Source: Alistipes senegalensis
GTDB lineage: Bacteria; Bacteroidota; Bacteroidia; Bacteroidales; Rikenellaceae
DNA length: 44,608 nt
Assembly (NCBI GenBank): GCA_023665825.1
Contig: JAMPDE010000002.1
Coordinates: 410,242 to 454,849, forward strand
Direction of reading: 5' to 3'
In this document: one piece after another, positions 1-7,643 of the stretch
Layout of the letters: every line of letters begins with the position of its first letter
Position numbering within the stretch: position 1 is the stretch's first letter
Position numbers and translations under genes: made by a program
The notes under the pieces: generated by a model
Database searches by the model: none
What the model saw: only the letters and a program-made list of their open reading frames with translations
Told to the model about the DNA's origin: nothing

Positions 1-1951
1 TCGTAATGGCCGGAACGTCGAACCATTTCTCCTGATTGACGCGCCATGCGGCGGAGAACGACGGGAAAATCTCCCACCGGTTGCCCGGAGCCAGCCGCGA
101 GCTGCCGTCGTAACGGAAGTTGGCCTCGAAGAGATAACGTTCGTCGTAGTTGTAGTTTACGCGGCCGAAGTAGGACATGATCGCCCACGTCTGAATCTCA
201 TCGCGAACGCTCGTGTTCGTCGCGTCGCTCGAGTCGTAGTAGTTGAACGAGAAGAAATCGTTGGAATTGAGGTTCTTGACCGTACCCGAAACTTCGTCCT
301 TGCGATAACGCTCGTAGGAAATACCGCCCAAGACCGAAAGCGAATGTTTGCCGAACTGCCGGTCGTAAGAGAGCAGCGCCTCGAGATTGTCGTGATAGTC
401 GTTGTTCTTCGTACGCGACATCTCGTTCGGGTTGTTAGCTTGGAAGCGGATTCCGGTTCCAAGCCGGTCGTACCATACGAGGTGACGTTTTTTGACCGTC
501 TGCGTGTAGTAGCTCGACTTGCGGCTGGCGCTCAATTTCAGTTTCAGGCCTTCGGTGAAGTAATCCTTGATGACCAGCTCGGCCTTGCCCGTGTAGGCGC
601 CGTAGGTGCTTTTGGTCACGCCGCCGTTTTTCATCAGGTCGATGGCGTTGACCTGCAAGTCCCCGTTATAGGGGCTTTCGTTGATATCCTCTTCGGGATT
701 GAGGATGGGCTGGCGGCCGCGAACGCGGAACAACCGCCCGAGAATGTTTTTCGAGCCGTAGGGATTCTGTTTCTTGTCCTGCTCGTCAAAGCTGGCCAGC
801 ACGCTCAACGAAATGTGCTTGTTCAGTTCGGAATTGATTTTCAAGCGTACATTATAGCGGTCGTTCTGGTCGGGGCCATACTTCAACAGGCCGTCTTTGG
901 TATAAAATCCGGCCGATGCGAGGTAGTTGAGAGATTTCCCCCCCCCGGATACGGAAACGGCGTGATTCTGCTGCGTAGTGTACTTTTTGATACCCTCGTC
1001 GACCCAGTTGGTCGCTTGGAAGAAGTCCCAGCGGCCGTTGCTGTTGTTCGGACGATAGTTGAAGTTGGGGTTGCCGACCCACGACGACTGTTCGGGGTTC
1101 CATTCCACTTTGCCGCTGGCATTGAGACGGCCTTCGTTGATCCATGCCTGCTCCTCCCATGCGGGCAGACGCTCCGGCATGTTGCCCGGCAGGTTGAAAC
1201 CGTAGTAACCGTTATAACTTACGCGCGTCTTGCCCTCGCTGCCGCTCTTGGTCGTGACGAGCACGACGCCCGAAGCCGCACGCGCACCGTAGATGGCGCA
1301 GGCGGCGGCATCTTTCAATACCGAAATGGACTCGATGTCGTTCGGGTTTATCAACGACAAGTCGCTTTCCACACCGTCGACGAGCACGAGCGTCGAGGTG
1401 CTGTTGGCCGACGAAAAACCGCGAATGCGGATGCCCGAACTCTCGGCGCCCGGCTCGCCGCCGCTGCGCAGGATCGCCACGCCCGGCATTTCGCCCTGCA
1501 TGGCCGAAAGCACGTCGGTCGCAGGCTTCGCGGCGATGGCGTCGCCGCTGATGGAGCTGACGGCACCGCTCAAATTGACTTTTTTCTGCGTGCCGTAACC
1601 CACGACGACGATTTCGTCCAACTCGGTGTCGGCCGATTTCATTTCGATCGTCCCGACATCCGTGCCGGCCTTGACCTCGACCGTTTCATAGCCGAGATAA
1701 GAAAAGGTAAGGGTCGCCCCGTTTTCGGTCCGCAGCCCGAAGCGGCCGGCGGCATCCGTCGTGGTGCCTCGATTCGCGACGGATTCGATCACCGTGACGC
1801 CGAGCAAAGGCTCCTTGCTCGCGGCATCGACCACGCGTCCCGATGCGTTCATCGCGGTTTGAGCGGAAACACCCCAACCGAATGACGAGAACAGACAACA
1901 TACGACTGCAAGCAGCCGCATGATACTCCTTGTGCGAAAATGTTGTTTCAT
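1..1951 (-). CDS. SusC/RagA family TonB-linked outer-membrane transporter, 3' part cut by window edge
   Basis: Outer-membrane TonB-dependent transporter that would work with a SusD-type surface lipoprotein to import an oligomeric nutrient; the substrate cannot be read from it. About 650 residues lie in the window. Visible in order: signal peptide (about 1-30, ending VSA|QT), carboxypeptidase-regulatory-like domain (36-105, GRVVDAASKEPLLGVTV), TonB-box region DEIVVVGYGT (112-121), plug domain with SISVLKDAAACAIYGARA, then barrel strands. The start at 1951 (MKQHF) follows a TATTTTTG -7 box; an internal ATG at 1921 (MRLLAV) is the alternative. A run of nine G on the coding strand (946-938) stays in frame and encodes GGG. 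The gene is divergent from the SusR-like regulator at 2271, which probably controls it. A SusD partner is expected beyond the left edge. Confidence 0.93.
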   Translation of the reverse strand, partial: MKQHFRTRSIMRLLAVVCCLFSSFGWGVSAQTAMNASGRVVDAASKEPLLGVTVIESVANRGTTTDAAGRFGLRTENGATLTFSYLGYETVEVKAGTDVGTIEMKSADTELDEIVVVGYGTQKKVNLSGAVSSISGDAIAAKPATDVLSAMQGEMPGVAILRSGGEPGAESSGIRIRGFSSANSTSTLVLVDGVESDLSLINPNDIESISVLKDAAACAIYGARAASGVVLVTTKSGSEGKTRVSYNGYYGFNLPGNMPERLPAWEEQAWINEGRLNASGKVEWNPEQSSWVGNPNFNYRPNNSNGRWDFFQATNWVDEGIKKYTTQQNHAVSVSGGGKSLNYLASAGFYTKDGLLKYGPDQNDRYNVRLKINSELNKHISLSVLASFDEQDKKQNPYGSKNILGRLFRVRGRQPILNPEEDINESPYNGDLQVNAIDLMKNGGVTKSTYGAYTGKAELVIKDYFTEGLKLKLSASRKSSYYTQTVKKRHLVWYDRLGTGIRFQANNPNEMSRTKNNDYHDNLEALLSYDRQFGKHSLSVLGGISYERYRKDEVSGTVKNLNSNDFFSFNYYDSSDATNTSVRDEIQTWAIMSYFGRVNYNYDERYLFEANFRYDGSSRLAPGNRWEIFPSFSAAWRVNQEKWFDVPAIT

Positions 1952-1999
1952 AGTTCGACAGGTTTTGGTTTTAAGTTGTTTTGGTGCATGATTGCAACA

Positions 2000-2007
2000 C
2001 AAAAATA
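2000..2007 (-). promoter_or_regulatory. -7 promoter box of the left SusC gene
   Basis: Reads TATTTTTG on the minus strand and matches the Bacteroidota -7 consensus TAnnTTTG. It lies about 49 nt upstream of the SusC start at 1951. No good -33 TTTG at the usual 19-21 nt spacing is visible (one sits at about 24 nt), which would suit a promoter that needs an activator. Confidence 0.6.
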
Positions 2008-2227
2008 TCCGTTCGACCGCTGAAAACGGCGCAAACCGCTACGTCTTGAATACGTCTATCCAAAAATCGAGTTACGTCAAAAATTACACATGCGATTTTC
2101 AATCAGCTGTTCTTCAGATAGAACAAACATAATAACACTTATATAATTAAATAATTTAATAATAGATTCGGCACAATAAATATATAATAAAAACAACGGC
2201 GATATATTATAAATCCGATATTTCGAG

Positions 2228-2235
2228 TACCTTTG
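2228..2235 (+). promoter_or_regulatory. -7 promoter box of the SusR-like regulator gene
   Basis: TACCTTTG matches TAnnTTTG and lies 35 nt before the ATG at 2271. No clear -33 TTTG is visible at the expected distance. Confidence 0.6.
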
Positions 2236-2270
2236 TTGCACTTGCATCCCCGAATGTTCGCACGAATGAT

Positions 2271-5168
2271 ATGAAAATCCGATTTCTTCTGTTTTTGTCG
2301 GTCTTCGCACTCGCCCGGCCCGCTTATGCCGTATGGCACCGGCAGGTTTTCAACTACACGCACCGAGACTACGGCGCTGCCACCCAGAACTGGATGATCG
2401 AACAGCAGGAAAACGGCTGGATTTACGTCGCCAACAACAACGGGCTGCTCGAATACGACGGCGAAAACTGGGCGCTCTACCCGGTTACGGGACACAAAAT
2501 CCGGTCGCTGAAAAAGAGCGGGGACGGGCGCATCTACATCGGAGCCATCAACGAACTGGGCTATTTCGAGCCGGACAGAGGGGGCGGACTGCGCTATACG
2601 TCGCTTGCCCACGAGCTACGCAAAACCGTTCATATCGGGGTCATTCGCAATGTCCTGCTCAATGCCGGACGGGTCTATTTTCAGGACGACCGCTACATCG
2701 TCTACCTCGAAAACGGCGAACTGCATACGCTGGATAGCGGAGGCACCATCGCCACATCGGCCGTCATCAACCAACAGTTCATGGCCGTAACCGACGAAGG
2801 GCTTGCTGCAGTCGCCGATGACGGTTTGCACCTGCTTCCCGAATCCGAGCAACTGGGGAAACTGAAAGTAGTGAAACTGCTGCCTCACAAAGACCGGATG
2901 CTGGTCGTAACCCGATTCAACGGACTCTATACCTATCATCCGCAAGAAGGCCTGCGCCCTTACCGCACTTCGGTGGACGCTTATATTCGGAAGAACGGGG
3001 CCATCTGCGCCGCACGGCTCGGCTCGCGCATAGCGATCGGAACCGTGCAGGACGGCGTATGCGTGCTCGACCTCGAAACCGACCGGTCGCAAATCCTGTC
3101 GACCTCCACCGGATTGCAGAACAGGACGGTGCAGGCGATTCTGTTCGACCGCGACGGCAATCTGTGGCTGGGACTGGACAGCGGCATCGACTACGTGGCG
3201 ATTACCTCGCCCATACAGGCTCTTTACGGCAACCGGGCCGACATCGGTTCGGGCTACGCTTCTGCATTTTTCGGCGGGAAACTCTATCTCGGCACCAATC
3301 AGGGCATTTACCGGACTTCGATACCCGACAAGTCCGACGGTTCCGGCGAAGTCGCCTTCGTGGAAAAGACCAACGGGCAGGCATGGCAGCTCTTTCCCCA
3401 CGACGGCCAGCTCTTCGGAGCGACCGAACGGGGCGTTTTCGTAATCGAACGGGACGGGACGGTGCAGCACGTCGACGGACTGTGGGGCGTCCGGCAAATC
3501 GTCGCGCTGCCGCGACATAAAAACACGCTGATTGCAGGTACCTACGGCGTAGGACGCGGCATCTACCTGCTCCGCCGCGAGAAAGGGAAAGCGTGGCAGG
3601 TCGTTCATAAAATCGACAGCTGCACGGTCTCCTGCAAAAGCCTGCTGGCCGACCCGCACGACGACCGGGTGGTCTGGATCGCCAACAAGGGGGACGGCAT
3701 CGTCCGAATGCAGCTCTCGGAAGATCTGAAGCGGGTCGTTGCCCAAAAGAACTACCGCTCCGAATCGTTGCAAGTCACGAGCGATTTCCACCTCTCCGTC
3801 ATCGACGACACGGTGTGCGTTGCGTCGCAATACGGACTTTGGAACTACGACCGCTCGAACGACTGCCTGCTTCGGAACCGCAGGCTCGAAGCGGCGACTG
3901 CGGAAGCCGGCGGCCGGTACAGCTATCTCGACAAAGACACGTACAACAACATCTGGTATTCCGACGGACATTCGCTGCGGGTATTGCGCTACGACGACCA
4001 GCGTGACCGCTATTTCAAACGGCAGGGCGAACTCTATCTGAACAAATTGCTGATCGAACATTTCGAGCACGTATCGACGTTCGACCGCCATGCCGTGCTG
4101 TGTTCCGAAGACGGGTTCTCCCTGCTCGATTTGGATGCTACATCCCCGCACACAGGAAATTCATCGGTAGCGATTCGCCGTATCTGGCTCACCGAACCGA
4201 CCGACTCGCTCCTATACGGCCGCAACTACCCCGCAGACGAGACGGAAGAACTCGTCGTTCCCTACGGATGCAACTCGCTGCGATTCGAGTACAGCGCAGT
4301 GAACTATCTCCGCACGCAACCGACAGGCTACGCGTGCCGATTGGACACCGAGTACGAAACGGGAAGCTGGAGCGAATACCGCGAAACCAATGTGAAAGAG
4401 TTCACCAATCTGCACGAAGGACGCTATGTATTCCATGTGCGGGCTTCGGTCGCCGACGGCGAGGAACAGGCCTCGACATCCATTGCTTTTCGGGTGCTGC
4501 CGCCTTGGTACAGGACGTGGTGGAGCTACCTGATTTACCTCGCCCTATCGGGAGCGGGCATCGGCTATCTGGTTCGTCGGATCGACAGAAGCCGCAAGCG
4601 ACTGGTGAAACAGAAAGAGCTGGAACTTCGACAGCAGGAAGAAGGTTTCAAAAAAGAGAACGAACTGAAAGAACTCGAAATAGACTCGCTCAAAGAAGAG
4701 GTCCTGCGTACCGAGTTGCGGCACAAATCCGAAGAGCTGGTGAATTCGACTCTGAACATCGTACGCAAAAACGAGATTCTGCTCAACATCAAAAAAGCCG
4801 CGACGAACATCTACCAAACGCTCAACGAAGAAAATCCGGTTTCGCTGCGCCGGAAGGTCATCCGTCTTATCGGTCAAATCGACGAAAACATCGCACACGA
4901 CAACGACTTGCAACATTTCCAGCATACGTTCGATTCGGTTCACAACGGGTTTTTCGACCGATTGACCGCCGCCTATCCCGAATTGACAAAAAAAGAGTTG
5001 TTGTTGTGCGCCTATATCAAGATGGATTTGCTTTCCAAAGAGATCGCTCCGTTGATGAGCATTTCCGTACGCGGCGTCGAGGTCAGCCGTTACCGCATCC
5101 GCAAGAAAATAGGTTTGGACGAAGGCGCGAATCTGGCCGAATTTCTGCGCAAGTTCGCACTAGAATAG
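2271..5168 (+). CDS. SusR-like membrane sensor-regulator (propeller, Y_Y_Y, TM, LuxR-type HTH)
   Basis: One-component transmembrane transcription regulator of 965 residues. Signal peptide about 1-20 (PAYA|VW). A long periplasmic region holds two-component-regulator propeller repeats (for example NGLLEYDGENWALYPVTG and DGNLWLGLDSGIDYV). A Y_Y_Y domain follows at about 664-743 (NSLRFEYSAVNY), then a membrane helix near 748-770 after PPWYRTWWSYL, a charged coiled coil (about 775-840) and a C-terminal LuxR-like helix-turn-helix (about 900-960, ELTKKELLLCAYIKMDLLSK). There is no histidine kinase or receiver domain, so ligand binding outside is presumably passed directly to the DNA-binding domain. 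The gene is divergent from the SusC gene at 1951, and inferred control of that uptake operon follows the usual arrangement in Bacteroidota. Confidence 0.9.
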   Translation: MKIRFLLFLSVFALARPAYAVWHRQVFNYTHRDYGAATQNWMIEQQENGWIYVANNNGLLEYDGENWALYPVTGHKIRSLKKSGDGRIYIGAINELGYFEPDRGGGLRYTSLAHELRKTVHIGVIRNVLLNAGRVYFQDDRYIVYLENGELHTLDSGGTIATSAVINQQFMAVTDEGLAAVADDGLHLLPESEQLGKLKVVKLLPHKDRMLVVTRFNGLYTYHPQEGLRPYRTSVDAYIRKNGAICAARLGSRIAIGTVQDGVCVLDLETDRSQILSTSTGLQNRTVQAILFDRDGNLWLGLDSGIDYVAITSPIQALYGNRADIGSGYASAFFGGKLYLGTNQGIYRTSIPDKSDGSGEVAFVEKTNGQAWQLFPHDGQLFGATERGVFVIERDGTVQHVDGLWGVRQIVALPRHKNTLIAGTYGVGRGIYLLRREKGKAWQVVHKIDSCTVSCKSLLADPHDDRVVWIANKGDGIVRMQLSEDLKRVVAQKNYRSESLQVTSDFHLSVIDDTVCVASQYGLWNYDRSNDCLLRNRRLEAATAEAGGRYSYLDKDTYNNIWYSDGHSLRVLRYDDQRDRYFKRQGELYLNKLLIEHFEHVSTFDRHAVLCSEDGFSLLDLDATSPHTGNSSVAIRRIWLTEPTDSLLYGRNYPADETEELVVPYGCNSLRFEYSAVNYLRTQPTGYACRLDTEYETGSWSEYRETNVKEFTNLHEGRYVFHVRASVADGEEQASTSIAFRVLPPWYRTWWSYLIYLALSGAGIGYLVRRIDRSRKRLVKQKELELRQQEEGFKKENELKELEIDSLKEEVLRTELRHKSEELVNSTLNIVRKNEILLNIKKAATNIYQTLNEENPVSLRRKVIRLIGQIDENIAHDNDLQHFQHTFDSVHNGFFDRLTAAYPELTKKELLLCAYIKMDLLSKEIAPLMSISVRGVEVSRYRIRKKIGLDEGANLAEFLRKFALE

Positions 5169-5264
5169 GCGGATCGTTTCGTTTACGGATTTTTTAATCT
5201 ATTCTCTTTTCTACCGAGTTTGACGTCGGGAATAATGCTCTTGTAATGTACTAAATAACCAAAA

Positions 5265-6477
5265 TCATATAGAAAAGCGGTTTTGTAATTTCTCTTTGAG
5301 CCTCGAAACCTCCCGGTCGATCATCGGTTGGGTTACTTTCGCGTAGATTTGGGTCGTCGTGATGTTTTTATGCCCCAGTATCTTCGACAAGGTCTCCAAC
5401 GACACACCGTTCATCAGACAGATCGTAGTCGCATAGGTATGTCTTCCGATGTGGAACGTGCTGTTTTTCTCGATGCCGCAATGCCGGGCGATTCGCTTCA
5501 GTGAAGCATTGATGGTATGGACCTGCGGCATGCCATCGAAGAGTTTGTCGAACGATGATACTTTTCGATATTTGTCGAGGATAGCAAACACCATCGGCAG
5601 TAATTTGACGACATACCGTTTTGCACCGGTTGCCACTGATCCACCAGTCGCCTTCGGAATCCTGCGTAAGCTGCTTTACAGTCAGTGCACTCATGTCTTT
5701 GTGGCAGATGCCCGTAAAGCAGGAGAAAAGAAACAGATCCCTGTTTCGGGACTGGCTTTTACTGAGGAATGTTGCGTTTTGCAGCATGCGGATTTCCTCT
5801 TCGGAGAGAAAATCCCGTTCGGGTGTCGGCGCGAAATAACGATAGGATGCGAACGGATTACGGGGCATCAGTCCGTTATTGAACGAGATGTTGACGATAT
5901 TAATCAGGCAATCCAAATAACGGCAAACGGTAGTCTGCTTGAAACCACGTTCCGTTTTCAGAAAGATGGAATACTGCTCGATGAACGACTATTCCAGCTC
6001 GGCGAGCGGCATATCGCTGACGCGATAGGTATGCTGCATGAACGCCCGCAAATGGCGGATCGAACTGTTGTAACGATACCATGTACATTTCGCCCGGTCG
6101 ATACCGACCCGTTTGCTGAGGTTGTCGGCGAAGTGCTGAAACGCATCCAGCAAGGTTTTATATCTCTGACCGAAGCCCTGCCAAGCATTCTTTACTTTTT
6201 CTGCCGTTACATAGGTCTCCCTGTCGCAGATTTCCCGATAATGGGCCTCTATCTGTGTTCGGATATTGTCCAGATGACGATTGATCCGGTCTGCTTCGAG
6301 ACTTCGGCCTTTGGCTCTGCCGCCGCGAACTTCCCACAACTGTTCAGGGACGGTGAGTTTAGCGCTGAATTGGGCGATCGTCCCGTTTACGGTGATGCGG
6401 CCCATGACCGGAACGACCGGCTGCGATTTTTCCTTGTTCCTTTTCAGGTAGAACAGAACCTTGAATGTACTGCGCAT
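5265..6477 (-). pseudogene. Tyrosine recombinase/integrase, inactivated by a nonsense codon and a frameshift
   Basis: Remnant of a phage- or conjugative-element-type tyrosine integrase of about 400 residues. The N-terminal part (from MRSTFKVLFYLKRN at 6477) runs to an in-frame TAG at 5991-5989 after LAELE. The same frame then continues with SFIEQYSIFLKTERG, so one base change accounts for this break. Near 5620-5645, at NRCKT, the frame shifts by +1 into GAKRYVVKLLP, which carries the catalytic motifs HIGRH, LGHKN and the tyrosine in TTQIY, and ends RFSI. The position of the first catalytic Arg reads TGICHKD, as in several Bacteroidota integrases that lack it. No other mobile-element gene, att duplication or tRNA target is visible nearby, so this is probably an old remnant. 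Confidence 0.85.
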
Positions 6478-6709
6478 GGCACTCTGCTTTTAAGGGGTGT
6501 AAAAATAGTTTCAGCAGAGTTGTCTGCCAAGATGAACAAATGCGTAATAGACTGCAAATCACTATTATGCGAAATACGGCGCAATCCCGACAAGGTAACG
6601 ATTTGGAAACTGAACTATCGGTTATAAATGCACCGAACCGCTCTTTTTCCGCTGCGGACATTCGGAAACGAAACGCATAACGAACAGACAGTCAATACCA
6701 TTCCCTCAA

Positions 6710-6741
6710 TTTGCTTTTGTCAAGTTTCAGACGTAATTTTG
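6710..6741 (+). promoter_or_regulatory. Canonical Bacteroidota promoter with no recognisable gene downstream
   Basis: TTTG at 6710-6713, exactly 20 nt spacing, then TAATTTTG at 6734-6741. This is the same architecture and nearly the same sequence as the ispG promoter at 33259-33290. The expected start of transcription is near 6748. The only thing ahead on the plus strand is a short non-coding stretch and then the 3' end of the convergent radical SAM gene, so the transcript may be a small RNA or antisense RNA, or the promoter may be a leftover. Confidence 0.55.
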
Positions 6742-6821
6742 CTTGCAAACCGGCGTCAGTCGCCCGAAGCCAGCGTTAGGCCGCACGAAGTAGGCGGAGA
6801 CATCGTCGGAGAGGTTTTTGC

Positions 6822-6847
6822 GCACTTTTTGACGGAACAAAAAGTGC
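6822..6847. terminator. Perfect 10-bp hairpin at the 3' end of the radical SAM gene
   Basis: GCACTTTTTG, loop ACGGAA, CAAAAAGTGC. It lies 9 nt beyond the radical SAM stop codon (6859-6857) and is symmetric, so it could end transcription from either side. No long T-run follows on either strand, so it is not a textbook intrinsic terminator and could equally be a dispersed palindromic repeat. Confidence 0.45.
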
Positions 6848-6856
6848 CAAGAAAAA

Positions 6857-7633
6857 CTACGCTACGGAGCAAGCGATGCCGAGCGCTTCGACGCGGGCGG
6901 CGATGCGCTGCAACTCCTCGCGCGGCACCTTTTCGAGCGTCGGACAAGGCGTGTCGCGGTCGAGCGAGTAGACCATGACCTGACGCGGCCGAATCTCGGC
7001 GACCAAAGCCAGCCATGCCGCTACCTCTCCGTCGGTCGTGTTGTCGACGACCGAGCCGTCGCACATCCCGCGCAGAAACATCGTCTGCAAAATCATCCGT
7101 CCGTCGAACCGGCGCATCTGTTCGACCACCCCGCGCACGGTGTAGGCGGGGTTCTGCGGCCGGTTCAGCAGCCGCACGGTCGCGTCGAACGCCGAATCCA
7201 ATTTCAGAATCGGGTTGTCGACCCGCAGCAGGGCCCGCCGGACGCTTTCGTCGCCCAGCCGGGTGGCGTTGGTCAGCACCGAAACTTTCGCCGCCGGTGC
7301 CAGCTCATCGCGCAGGGCAATGGTGTCACCGATAATCGCCTCGAAATCGGGATGCAGGGTCGGCTCGCCGTTGCCCGCGAAGGTAATGACGTCGGGCGGC
7401 GTTCCGGCGGCCGTCATTTTCCGCAGGGTTTCGCCCAGCAGCCGGCGGACGTCCTCGCGCCGGTTGAACCGACGCCCGTCGGTCGGGTGGTCGGCATTCC
7501 AGCCGCATTCGCAATAGATGCAGTCGAACGAACAGAGTTTCGACGCGACGGGCAGCAGATTGACCCCCAGCGAGAGCCCCAGCCGCCGCGACTGCACGGG
7601 GCCGAAGATGATATTTTCAAAAAGTGCGGTCAT
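6857..7633 (-). CDS. Radical SAM protein, COG0731-like
   Basis: A 258-residue radical S-adenosylmethionine enzyme. The 4Fe-4S cluster motif is CSFDCIYC (Cys34, Cys38, Cys41), followed by a SAM-binding FAGNGEPTLHP stretch. The N-terminal FGPVQSRRLGLSLGVN is typical of small radical SAM proteins grouped with COG0731. The substrate is not recognisable, and there is no extra C-terminal cluster domain. It begins 10 nt after the ftsI stop codon, so it is probably the last gene of the rsmH-ftsI operon, in the place where murE is usually found. Whether it has a role in cell-wall or RNA modification is open. Confidence 0.85.
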   Translation of the reverse strand: MTALFENIIFGPVQSRRLGLSLGVNLLPVASKLCSFDCIYCECGWNADHPTDGRRFNRREDVRRLLGETLRKMTAAGTPPDVITFAGNGEPTLHPDFEAIIGDTIALRDELAPAAKVSVLTNATRLGDESVRRALLRVDNPILKLDSAFDATVRLLNRPQNPAYTVRGVVEQMRRFDGRMILQTMFLRGMCDGSVVDNTTDGEVAAWLALVAEIRPRQVMVYSLDRDTPCPTLEKVPREELQRIAARVEALGIACSVA

Positions 7634-7643
7634 ACGCTTTTCA

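Larger units (their letters stand above)
1952..2270. promoter_or_regulatory. AT-rich divergent intergenic region between SusC and its putative regulator
   Basis: No gene is visible in these 319 bases. The stretch is clearly AT-rich compared with its surroundings, most strongly around 2095-2225. It carries -7 boxes for both flanking genes: TATTTTTG on the minus strand (2007-2000) and TACCTTTG on the plus strand (2228-2235). It is the natural place for the operator of the adjacent regulator, but I cannot point to a specific repeat that would be the binding site. Confidence 0.6.
6478..6856. other. Intergenic stretch with an orphan promoter and a perfect hairpin, no gene seen
   Basis: These 379 bases lie between the integrase remnant and the radical SAM gene. 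I see no convincing protein-coding frame and no tRNA. The only structure is a canonical plus-strand promoter (6710-6741) and a 10-bp perfect inverted repeat (6822-6847), listed separately. Confidence 0.6.

Noticed and set aside
938-946. Frameshift in the left SusC gene at the G9 tract
   Set aside because: The frame was followed from the start at 1951 through the tract to the window edge and stays open, with typical SusC sequence on both sides.
5169-5264. Attachment site or terminator between the SusR-like gene and the integrase remnant
   Set aside because: No convincing inverted repeat with a T-run and no sequence duplicated beyond 6478 was found by eye.
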